64,000 nucleotides of DNA, taken from positions 47,259,869-47,323,868 of the forward strand of contig NC_046683.1 of the NCBI RefSeq assembly GCF_009870125.1. Reading direction: 5' to 3'. Each line of letters begins with the position of its first letter. The stretch's first letter is position 1. This DNA is from Drosophila pseudoobscura. Taxonomy: Eukaryota > Arthropoda > Insecta > Diptera > Drosophilidae. Below, one piece after another: positions 47,701-58,400 of the stretch. The notes below the pieces were generated by a model, which did no database searches, had not been told where the DNA came from, and saw nothing but the letters and a program-made list of their open reading frames with translations. Both the position numbers and the translations under genes were made by a program.

Positions 47701-48810
47701 TTAGTTTTTTTTTAGCTTAACTTGGATCAACACATAATTGATCAAATCTGTACGTCCACTCTCAGTATCCACCATGCGAATGTAGCGAACAGGTCGCGTT
47801 GTGAAGGTGATATATTCGCAATGTATGGCTAATTGAAATGTGCCAGTTCCAGCGCGATCCCAGTGGGTCATGTCGCAAGAGACCTCCATGGCGCAGTTCC
47901 AAGTATCGAAGGGCTTAGAAGGTAGAACACACATGCAGTTGATCAACCACCACCAACTCAGATCGATAAAGATCCCTTCCGTTGAGGTATTTAAAAATTT
48001 CACATCCTTGTCCGGGTAATTGGTGCACCGATAGGGCAAATTCTGATTCTTCGGCAGAAGCGCTTTTTCAATGGCGTCGGCTATTTTTTCCGGCTCGGCG
48101 ATCTTTGAAGGACGCACCACCTGTATTAACTCATCGGCAGACATAAGCGAAAGCCGCACGAGCGACATCACTGACTTGATATCCTCGTTCGGATTGTGCC
48201 GATTCCATTTGCATACCGCCTTAAAGATTTTTACTTCGCGGACTTTGAAGCTGTCCCGTCGGAGGACTTCCTCAAGTGATTGCTTCGAGAGCATTTGGAA
48301 TGAGTCGTGCTCTAGCATTTGGTCTCCATTGTTGTCGATATATTTCAGGCACCCGTTTGCCAACTGAGAAAGATTATGTGTGTGACCCATATCCAGGATC
48401 ATCCACACGTTGCTGACGGTCATATTCTCCAGCAGATGTTTAACTAGGGCCGACTCGACTTCCAGCAAGCAATACATATTGGCCAAACCGAGCACTTCAC
48501 AGCTGGCGTCCAGTGTGGATATGTGTAGCTTGCCCGAATACAGATAGCGGAGGATTACCTTGAATGCCTCCAGCGGCACAGATTCCAGTCGAATCTGGCG
48601 CTCATTTAACACGGACATGCCTCCGTAGAGCATGGCACAGAAGTACTCACTCCGCGCGGCTAGAATTACGGAGTGCGCCGGCAGGCTCTGATCCCCCACA
48701 AGGAAGGACACGTCCGAGAAGAGCTCGTTCATGCAGAAGCGGTCCATGTCCTCCAAGACAAGATCACCGAGGATGATGTCGACGGAGGACGAAGAAGTGG
48801 CGTGGTTCAT
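47701..48810 (-). CDS. BTBD9-like BTB-BACK protein, copy 2
   Basis: Intact 369-residue frame, identical to copy 1 except Tyr145 to His (GHTHNL), caused by one of two base changes seen near 48376-48379. The BTB, BACK and single discoidin-like domains are as in copy 1. The upstream intron signals are retained at the shifted positions. The gene is intact although its unit has lost 633 bp just beyond the promoter region. Whether all copies are expressed cannot be told from sequence. Confidence 0.85.
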   Translation of the reverse strand: MNHATSSSSVDIILGDLVLEDMDRFCMNELFSDVSFLVGDQSLPAHSVILAARSEYFCAMLYGGMSVLNERQIRLESVPLEAFKVILRYLYSGKLHISTLDASCEVLGLANMYCLLEVESALVKHLLENMTVSNVWMILDMGHTHNLSQLANGCLKYIDNNGDQMLEHDSFQMLSKQSLEEVLRRDSFKVREVKIFKAVCKWNRHNPNEDIKSVMSLVRLSLMSADELIQVVRPSKIAEPEKIADAIEKALLPKNQNLPYRCTNYPDKDVKFLNTSTEGIFIDLSWWWLINCMCVLPSKPFDTWNCAMEVSCDMTHWDRAGTGTFQLAIHCEYITFTTRPVRYIRMVDTESGRTDLINYVLIQVKLKKN

Positions 48811-49660
48811 TTCGTTGCTCGATTTTTCTGTGCAGGGGGGTGTTTTTTTTTATATTTGTAATTCAAAAATTGTATATTCCAAATACTTACTATATTACTG
48901 AGCAAAAAAATATTTTGATTGGTATGTATATTGAATATGTAAATGGCAATAATCAGCCTGGCTCCTGTTTTCAAATTTGCTCTCGCCGAAATGAAAATAG
49001 TTTTTCTGCTTCTTTGTGTATTTGCTGACTCATTGACTGAAGGCATATTTGTCGAGTGACTCCTGTCATTTTGTACGTCATTTTTGTGACAGAGAGAGAC
49101 TGTATGTGGTGTCTCTCTCGCTCAATTTGTTGTGCATTTTTTTACTCACTGCAGTGTGGAATGTGTGAATCAAACGAATCGAAAGAAAAGAAAACGTCAA
49201 AAAGCTAACGAGAAGAACATTTTCATTTAATTTTCTGTCGGTGCTAATTACTAAAAATGGGAAATTCGATTGTTGGTTCTTTTGATTACGTAAGATATTA
49301 TTTAATTGAATGCTTATGATTAAATGAAATCTCTGTATACTGGTAAAGTATACAAGCAATTAATTGAAACGGCATGGCTCGATCTCGGATGATTTCTGAG
49401 AATACTCCTCATATTACCACTGGCTTCTCTACTGTTTTGCTTACCTGCTGTTCATCTGCTGTAGCTGCTATTCCCCGTCACCAACTGTTTCTTCTTCAAT
49501 GGGCTAGCTGACCCAATCCTGAACCAATCTTACATACATGGGCTAAGTGCTTGGGCTGCTTCGCGAAATGTCATGACCGTCATGGATAGGCACAAGCAGC
49601 AACAGAGTTCCAGGAGGAACGCTCCAAGGGGCGTGACGAAATTTTGAAACAAATTGATAA

Positions 49661-49860
49661 CAGTGGAGTCACAAGAGTCTGGATACAAACTTTGGTTGTT
49701 CTTGCTATTCTAGTCCCTGAGGACTACATATTTATATCGAATTGGCTATGCTGATCAAGAATATATATGGGGTTGGACACACTTTCTTCTGGTTGTTACA
49801 CAAATCCACTTTCGTTACAAATCGTATATACCCCTATACTCTTTGAGCAACGGGTATATT
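49661..49860 (-). mobile_element. DINE-1/Helitron-like terminus (unit 2)
   Basis: Second copy of the terminus described in unit 1, now lying just right of the 633-bp deletion junction. Confidence 0.5.
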
Positions 49861-50289
49861 CGTCTCATACATACATATGTACATATGTATGCTAACAGTT
49901 AATGAATTTTGCGCCCCCAGCGTACAGTAATGGAAGAGAGTGACCTGATGCGATGGCGCCCCCAGCGGAGCGTTTTGCAAGCTTGTATTAATTTTATCTT
50001 TATTTGGGGTTCATGTCTCTGCTACTTCATACTACGGCCTTCAAAAAATGAACAAATATAGAGTTCACACCCTTTATGATTTAAATAAAGCATAATTAGG
50101 GTTTAACTCAAGCGTATATGGGCTAAGCAGCAGAAGTTAAATTTAAGACTTTCCTTCCCGCTAATCCTATTGCCGATGCCGAGGCTCAAAAGAGCGGAAA
50201 ATTAATTAAATTCACTTGCATTTTTGCACCCACTAATTAGTGGACGGTAATTCCTTTCGGCTCTTGAGGCCGCGTTAAGTTGCCGTTTG

Positions 50290-50768
50290 GCCCTCTGGGG
50301 TAGGGTAGCGAGACATAATGGTCATGTAGAGGTATAAAAAACAGTAGCCAAAATGATCAAAAATGGAAACAGATAAAATATTCTAAAATTCTATAAAAAA
50401 TATATTGTATAGGTTACATAAATGATAATACTGCCTACATACTGACTAAGTATTGGGTTTATACCCAATTTACCTTTATATGTAAAGCCGCGGATCACAA
50501 CGTTCCCTCTCCATTTTTATTTATTTGTATTTTGTTTTTTACCCAGTATTTGAAAGGCATATCCCTACAGTGATATTCGCCAATTAATTATAGTAATAAA
50601 TATAGTCGATAAAGTTTAAACTATAAAGTAGAGCAAGAAAGGTTAACTTCTTATCGACAAACACCAGTTGGTCCGCCCGCACTTCCCCAACGTCCCAAGC
50701 CTTACTCTACAACATGAAAATTAATTCGCAACTCGATTGGCAAAATTACATGGCGCCCGAGCAGGGAC
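50290..50768 (+). mobile_element. LTR-like fragment with PBS (unit 3)
   Basis: Third copy of the LTR-like segment. The primer-binding-site match is at 50751-50768. Confidence 0.6.
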
Positions 50769-50996
50769 CTTGGGAGTACACCATTTGTTTTTATTCTTTT
50801 TATCTATTATTGTTATATTATTGTTGTCATTTTGTATTTTGTTTATGCAAGGGTATTTAATTTCAAGTTAATGTCCTGTATACATTTTTGAGAAGTATTT
50901 ATTGTCCCATTATAAGTTTAATCTATTTTTCATAGCTATAGTCTTCTTTTAATTGTTTCGCCTTTTTTTGTGTTATTTGTAATACATATTTGGAGC

Positions 50997-52106
50997 TTAG
51001 TTTTTTTTTAGCTTAACTTGGATCAACACATAATTGATCAAATCTGTACGTCCACTCTCAGTATCCACCATGCGAATGTAGCGAACAGGTCGCGTTGTGA
51101 AGGTGATATATTCGCAATGTATGGCTAATTGAAATGTGCCAGTTCCAGCGCGATCCCAGTGGGTCATGTCGCAAGAGACCTCCATGGCGCAGTTCCAAGT
51201 ATCGAAGGGCTTAGAAGGTAGGACACACATGCAGTTGATCAACCACCACCAACTCAGATCGATAAAGATCCCTTCCGTTGAGGTATTTAAAAATTTCACA
51301 TCCTTGTCCGGGTAATTGGTGCACCGATAGGGCAAATTCTGATTCTTCGGCAGAAGCGCTTTTTCAATGGCGTCGGCTATTTTTTCCGGCTCGACGATCT
51401 TAGAAGGACGCACCACCTGTATTAACTCATCGGCAGACATAAGCGAAAGCCGCACGAGCGACATCACTGACTTGATATCCTCGTTCGGATTGTGCCGATT
51501 CCATTTGCATACCGCCTTAAAGATTTTTACTTCGCGGACTTTGAAGCTGTCCCGTCGGAGGACTTCCTCAAGTGATTGCTTCGAGAGCATTTGGAATGAG
51601 TCGTGCTCTAGCATTTGGTCTCCATTGTTGTCGATATATTTCAGGCACCCGTTTGCCAACTGAGAAAGATTATAGGTGTGACCCATATCCAGGATCATCC
51701 ACACGTTGCTGACGGTCATATTCTCCAGCAGATGTTTAACTAGGGCCGACTCGACTTCCAGCAAGCAATACATATTGGCCAAACCGAGCACTTCACAGCT
51801 GGCGTCCAGTGTGGATATGTGTAGCTTGCCCGAATACAGATAGCGGAGGATTACCTTGAATGCCTCCAGCGGCACAGATTCCAGTCGAATCTGGCGCTCA
51901 TTTAACACGGACATGCCTCCGTAGAGCATGGCACAGAAGTACTCACTCCGCGCGGCTAGAATTACGGAGTGCGCCGGCAGGCTCTGATCCCCCACAAGGA
52001 AGGACACGTCCGAGAAGAGCTCGTTCATGCAGAAGCGGTCCATGTCCTCCAAGACAAGATCACCGAGGATGATGTCGACGGAGGACGAAGAAGTGGCGTG
52101 GTTCAT
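50997..52106 (-). CDS. BTBD9-like BTB-BACK protein, copy 3
   Basis: Intact 369-residue frame, identical to copy 1 except Ala238 to Val (SKIVEPE). At least two further base differences from copy 1 are silent (near 51222 and 51402). Domains are as in copy 1. Upstream, 8 bp around the initiator-like TCAGTC are missing compared with copies 1 and 2, so its promoter may differ slightly. Confidence 0.85.
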   Translation of the reverse strand: MNHATSSSSVDIILGDLVLEDMDRFCMNELFSDVSFLVGDQSLPAHSVILAARSEYFCAMLYGGMSVLNERQIRLESVPLEAFKVILRYLYSGKLHISTLDASCEVLGLANMYCLLEVESALVKHLLENMTVSNVWMILDMGHTYNLSQLANGCLKYIDNNGDQMLEHDSFQMLSKQSLEEVLRRDSFKVREVKIFKAVCKWNRHNPNEDIKSVMSLVRLSLMSADELIQVVRPSKIVEPEKIADAIEKALLPKNQNLPYRCTNYPDKDVKFLNTSTEGIFIDLSWWWLINCMCVLPSKPFDTWNCAMEVSCDMTHWDRAGTGTFQLAIHCEYITFTTRPVRYIRMVDTESGRTDLINYVLIQVKLKKN

Positions 52107-53192
52107 TTCGTTGCTCGATTTTTCTGTGCAGGGGGGTGTTTTTTTTTATATTTGTAATTCAAAAATTGTATATTCCAAATACTTACTATATTACTGAGCA
52201 AAAAAATATTTTGATTGGTATGTATATTGACTATGTAAATGGCAATAATCGGCCTGGCTCCTGTTTTCAATTTTGTTCTCGCCGAAATGAAAATAGTTTT
52301 TCTGCTTCTTTGTGTATTTGCTGACTGAAGGCATATTTGTCGAGTGACTCCTGTCATTTTGTACGTCATTTTTGTGACAGAGAGAGAGTGTATGTGGTGT
52401 CTCTCTCGCTCAATTTGTTGTGCATTTTTTTACTCACTGCAGTGTGGAATGTGTGAATCAAACGAATCGAAAGAAAAGAAAACGTCAAAAAGCTAACGAG
52501 AAGAACATTTTCATTTAATTTTCTGTCGGTGCTAATTACTAAAAATGGGAAATTCGATTGTTGGTTCTTTTGATTACGTAAGATATTATTTAATTGAATG
52601 CTTATGATTAAATGAAATCTCTGTATACTGGTAAAGTATACAAGCAATTAATTGAAACGGCATGGCTCGATCTCGGATGATTTCTGAGAATACTCCTCAT
52701 ATTACCACTGGCTTCTCTACTGTTTTGCTTACCTGCTGTTCATCTGCTGTAGCTGCTATTCCCCGTCACCAACTGTTTCTTCTTCAATGGGCTAGCTGAC
52801 CCAATCCTGAACCAATCTTACATACATGGGCTAAGTGCTTGGGCTAAGTGCTGCTTCTCGAAATGTCATGACCGTCATGGATAGCCACAAGCAGCAACAG
52901 AGTTCCAGGAGTCCTTCATGGACTCCAGGATCAGCATATCATACCTCTTGCAGAATACCAGCACCAAAAGGCGCAAGAGTTCTGCCGCCCTGTGCCAGAA
53001 GTTGAGGCTGTCCGAAAATATCCTGCAGACGACTACATAATCGACATTAGAAATTAGAAGAGTGTGCTGGAAACGTTGCGAGTCGCAGCTAGGCCCGCGA
53101 CTCTACACATCCACAAATCGCAAGGACTGTTTGTCTCTCCCGCACGCATTCTTTGTCGCTGTGTGTCCGGTAAGGACATTTCATTTCACTCT

Positions 53193-53412
53193 CGCTTGCA
53201 ACCCGATCTCAATAACTTTCAGTCGTGGTGTTGTGCAAATTTGTTAACCCCTTGTTGGCTCCTTCTATGCTTTGCGTTGATTCTCTTGAGAGAATTACCC
53301 TGGTGCATGATCTTGGTGATATATTAGAAGCCAAGCTAAAGTTTTCGAAACACGTTTCTACCATGGTAAATAATGCCATGGGTTGTTTGGGTTTATAAGG
53401 AGGTGGTCGCTA
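53193..53412 (+). mobile_element. LINE reverse transcriptase fragment (unit 3)
   Basis: Copy of the unit 1 Jockey-type RT fragment with the same frame breaks, showing that it was already defective before the duplication. Confidence 0.7.
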
Positions 53413-53576
53413 GATCGTTCGATCTTAGAATAGATTCCTAGATTTGAATGTAAGTAAGTAGTACTAATTCTACATTTGGCAGTTTTTTCTCTTATTTTCA
53501 TAATTGAGAATGCCAAAGATTTTCGTTCTTTTTGGGACGAAAGGGGCGGGACGAAATTTTGAAACAAATTGGTAAC

Positions 53577-53776
53577 AGTGGAGTCACAGGAGTCTGGATA
53601 CAAACTTTGGTTGTTCTTGCTATTCTAGTCCCTGAGGACTACATATTTATATCGAATTGGCTATGCTGATCAAGAATATATATGGGGTTGGACACACATT
53701 CTTCTGGTTGTTACACAAATCCACTTTCGTTACAAATCGTATATACCCCTATACTCTTTGAGCAACGGGTATATTC
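53577..53776 (-). mobile_element. DINE-1/Helitron-like terminus (unit 3)
   Basis: Third copy of the terminus described in unit 1. Confidence 0.5.
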
Positions 53777-54270
53777 GTCTCATACATACATATGTACATA
53801 TGTATGCTAACAGTTAATGAATTTTGCGCCCCCAGCGTACAGTAATGGAAGAGCGTGACCTGATGCGATGGCGCCCCCAGCGGAGCGTTTTGCAAGCTTG
53901 TATTAATTTTATCTTTATTTGGGGTTCATGTCTCTGCTACTTCATACTACGGCCTTCAAATTTACCCGATAGATGTCGCGAATGTAACGACGAGAGGCTC
54001 GGTGGGTGGCCATGCTAGAGCTTCGCAAAAATGAACAAATATCGAGTTCACACCCTTTACGATTTAAATAAAGCATAATTAGGGTTTAACTCAAGCGTAT
54101 ATGGGCTAAGCAGCAGAAGTTAAATTTAAGCCTTTCCTTCCCGCTAATCCTATTGCCGATGCCGAGGCTCAAAAGTGCGGAAAATTAATTAAATTCACTT
54201 GCATTTTTGCACCCACTAATTAGTGGACGGTAATTCCTTTCGGCTCTTGAGGCCGCGTTAAGTTGCCGTT

Positions 54271-55476
54271 AAGTTAATACGGCTTCTTGAGCAATCAGAG
54301 TGCGCATTGGTGGGTTTTGTCAACCTGATTGGCCGGAAGTTGCCTTAATTAGGAAGCGTTTAGCACTCTAGGCCCACTCTGTGGCGCCTCTCTCCAACCC
54401 CTCTTAAATCACTCTTCAACCAATAACAACCTTTCCGCAATTAACCTGCAGACGCTTCTCCCAGCACTAGTGAAAAAAGGTCGGGAACTGCAATTAATTA
54501 AAAATGAAATTGAGAACAAATGTTTTCTCCTTGTTGTGTGGGAGTTCTTTGAAATTTGTATGGGTTGTATGGTTGTATTATATGTATGATAGTTGCTGAT
54601 TCATTAAGTAACATTTAATTACAACTGGATTCTTTTAAATAATTTATCAGGCGAGGCCACCTTTTGCTTAAAAGAGATGACCACAAGAGCACATCACGGT
54701 TGCATGAAATACCTGAAATACTTTACTTAAGTTAAAAGGCTCTTATATGAATTACTCTTTGGTACGGTGTACAAAAATCTCATATAGTATTCTAGAAGGA
54801 CGGATAATCCTAAAAAATAACCATGGAGCATTAATTTTTAGACAGTGTCGTAGAGTACGGGTTGATTTCGAAACTTTAAAAGATTATATGGATTGAAGTG
54901 GATGGCCACCGCCACCCCAAGATCCAAGATTCAATGGAAAGCCCTACACCCCCTTCCACCAAAACAGATCCTCCAACAATTTCGCTGCTTATGGCAATGC
55001 GTCTTTTATTTTTGCATTTTTGATATATTTTTGTTTTGTTTTTCTTGTTTTACTTTGCATTTTTCTGTATTTTGATGTATTTATTTTTGTGTGTTGTTTG
55101 TGGGTTTTTTGTGTGTGTGGGTGTGTGTGTAAGTAGAATTTAAATACATTTATATTTATTAAGTTTAAATTTATGCTATGCACTTCGATTTGCGCTTAAA
55201 ATATAAAAAAAAAATTGCACCGCTCGTTGTTGGTTTTTTGTTTTTATTTTCTCTTTCTTTACTAACTCCCTCTCGTTCTCGCTCTCGCTGTCGTTCTCTC
55301 TCTCCCTCTCTCTCTTGATTAATAGCTGTCTCCTTTCCTTTCACTGACTTAACGGTAAATGTTGGCTACGTTTAACTTTAATCTCTCGTTTTTCGGTTTG
55401 CCGTTTTCGGATATTTCCTCGATCTTCCCTAAGTCATAGACAAATTCAACTCCTCGCTGCCATTGGAGGATGGTGG
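54271..55476. other. Single-copy region right of the array and Sox21a 3' UTR
   Basis: Unique DNA resumes at 54271. No coding exon is supported. From about 55000 to 55476 the sequence is T- and TG-rich with CT-rich tracts (55265-55315), consistent with the A-rich 3' UTR of the minus-strand Sox21a transcript. Confidence 0.5.
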
Positions 55477-58400
55477 TCAGAAGATCACCGTCAGAGGCCG
55501 TCGAAAGTCCGCGCCTGCACCTGCTCCACCGCCACTTGGTGCCCCACCAGCCGATGCCGTGACACCGACTCCACCCACTCCCCCAGCCCCCACGGACGCT
55601 GCACTGGCTAGCTGTCCTCCGTACTGCTGGGCGTATTGCGCGTAGTCCAGACCCACGTCGCTGGGCGAGTGCAGATGGGGTTTGGCCTCCACCACGATGC
55701 TGCCGCCACCTTCTAGCTGGGGCGTGGCGTCGCGCTCGTCCAGTCCGCTGCTGCTGTTGTTGTTGTGGGAGCTGGCACTGCCTCCTCCTCCTCCGCCTCC
55801 ACCGCCACCTCCACCGCCTGCCATTAGCAACTGCTGCTGATGCTGCTGTTGCTGCTGCTGCTGGTGATGGGCGGCCGCATGCTGCTGGGCTCCGTAGATC
55901 TTCGATATGTCGAAGGCATAGTTGGCTGCCCGGTCCTGGTACATCTTGGAGTCGAAGTAGGCCTTGGTCAGCACACTGGGGTCCAGGTAGGCGCTGTAGG
56001 CAGCGGCACTCGCCTGGCTGCCGGCATTGCTCATTGCGTTGCTCAGATACGAGCTCCTCTCCAGGGCAAACTTGTCCATCTGTCCTGAGAGGGTGGCCTG
56101 TCCAGTGTGAAGAGGGGAGATTAGTATGAGATGACAACTCGATAAATATTTAATAAATGATAAATGTGGCATTTCTAGTTCCAATAGAAACTTCCAAGCA
56201 AAGTTAGCACTTTTGGTAAATCCACGCTCACGAACAGCAGGATGGTCCTTGGGCCACTCGATTTCTAGTACCCGCCAACATATTTCCGGAGAAACTACCA
56301 TTGTGCAACTTGTTTACCTTTACAGCTTCCAACTTTTCCGGGTATCAGTGAACAATGCCCCGCCAAACACCTTTCCGAACCACCTCGCTATACTACATAC
56401 TATCTTAATTATTCGTTACTTCTTGCGTTCCTATAGAAACTCCATTGAGCATACTCAAAATAATTCGCACTCTTTTGAACTTTATCCAGGGTTAACCACA
56501 AAGATTTGGAGTGGGATAACGATAACCTTCAGATTAGTGCAAATTGCTCAACACTTTTGTGGCTTTATTTGACCAACTAATTGTGGAAATGGCCAAGGAC
56601 CAACGACAACAACCCCTGACTGCCTAGCGTCGCGTCGTGTCCTCCCCTTCAGAGCCTCCCCCACCATGCAAACGCAAACGCAAGCCCAAACCCAAACCCC
56701 CGTTCAAGCCGAAACCGTCTCAATTTAATTTTATTTGATTTGCAATACGTTTTTCATTGCTACACCAGTTGCTAGTTATTCTTGCTGTTTTTGCCGATGC
56801 TGATGCTGATGGGAGATTCGGAATGGAATGGGAGTGTAAACGGGTACTAAGTACATCTGAGGGTTGTTTCGCTTCATTTCCGTTTTGTTTTGAGTGGTTG
56901 CTGCCATGCCATGCCATGCCATGCTCTTGGCGAGGGGTTGTGCTGCGCTGCGCTCCCCTTTCTGCAGAACACTTTGCTCTGGGCTATAATTATGTTGTTA
57001 ACACATCATCATCATCACCATCCTCACCATCCTCATCCTCATAGTCCTCGTCATCGTCATCGTCATCGCAGGGTTCCGCTCCCCAACTCGGAGCTCGAGT
57101 TTGTGTGCCGAGAGCGTTTTGGATTACAATTTGATTTGATTTGATTTGCACCCAATTGGGAATTAGTGTGGATTCGTAAATATTTTGATGCCTTCCAGTT
57201 ACTGTGGATATATGCATTGTTTGTCTCGGCTCTGTTGGTTCTGGGTACTTATCCGCGCGGCAGTTAATTGATTTAGAGCCCGGTTATGTCTGAGTGGGTT
57301 ATGTAAGATTGGTTGTGCTGTCGAGCAGGTGTGCAGTATGTGTCACTCGGTGTTTGGTCAGGGACTTTGCGTCAGCTGTGTCAACATTCGATTGCAATTG
57401 GAGAGGAAGTCCTTAGCTGCTATGGGTAACATATATCTACATGTGTTTTATTATTGATATAAGCCTAGGGAGTTCATTCTAGGGAATACCTGCACTCATA
57501 ATCACTCATACATTGATGATTTTTATTGCTGATCTGTGTGCCCCAAAGCCCCAAAGATGCAACTGCTGCACAGAAACCCTCAAAGATATTGGACATTGGA
57601 CACACGATCGCTTCACGTACGTTTTTAAGACTTGGCCTTCAGCGCGGCATTCCTGCTGATCGGAAAGCCATGGTCCCAAGTGCCAGCTCCAAGTTATTTT
57701 TGATTCAGAAGCTTACATCTTGTATTTGTTGGGCATTGCTTTCATCTCCCACCGCTAGAGCGCCTCCAGTTAAGTGAAATCCTGTTAACAATAGTGGAAG
57801 GAATGCTGTCAGCAATTTGCCCTGTCAGGGGTTTGGTCACCGCCCACTATGAAATTTTCCTATACGATATGGAGGGCTCCAAGCCATCCTCCATCATTCA
57901 ATCAAGATTTTGTTTGGCTTAAACTTAGTCTATTATTATGGCCGAGCGAGGAGCGAGGTGTGTTATTATTAGTGTTAATGCCAGGCTTTCAACACCCGCA
58001 TCGCATTTTCAACGCCACATCAATCACGGAGTCAAATAGGCTTCTGCCGCAGAATTACATACTTGCCCCTGAACAGAGTGGACAATGGCTAGCGAGAGTC
58101 ATGAGTTTTAATGGGTTTTGATGGGTCTGGGACTGGGGATGGGGCTGGAGTGGTGTGGTGCTGACCACCTGAAGGAGGAATGAGGCTCTAGGCTGAAGCT
58201 ATTCGTAGAGCTCTTAGCGGGTTTTAGCAGCTGTTTTAGCGGACCGGCTGAAACAGTTACACTTTGAGGACATTTCAGCTCGATCAGAAGTCCTGTCACA
58301 CCTGTCCTGCTCTGTTTGTTTTTGCTCCTTGCAGGTCCGCCTGCCCTTGTTTATCACGATGAAGGGGAACCTAAGTCCGCTAAACATGTAATGACAACTG

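Larger units (their letters stand above)
46994..50289. repeat. Tandem unit 2 of 3 (3.3 kb, internally deleted)
   Basis: Starts again with GCCCTCTGGGGTAGGG. Compared with unit 1 it lacks about 633 bp (unit 1 positions 45699-46331), with 12 foreign bases at the junction near 49616-49627. The LINE fragment is therefore gone while the BTB gene remains intact. Confidence 0.92.
50290..54270. repeat. Tandem unit 3 of 3 (about 4.0 kb)
   Basis: Third unit, ending at AAGTTGCCGTT (54260-54270), after which single-copy DNA follows. It keeps the LINE fragment and has 68 bp near 53959-54028 that are absent from units 1 and 2. It lacks 8 bp in the region upstream of the BTB gene. Confidence 0.92.
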
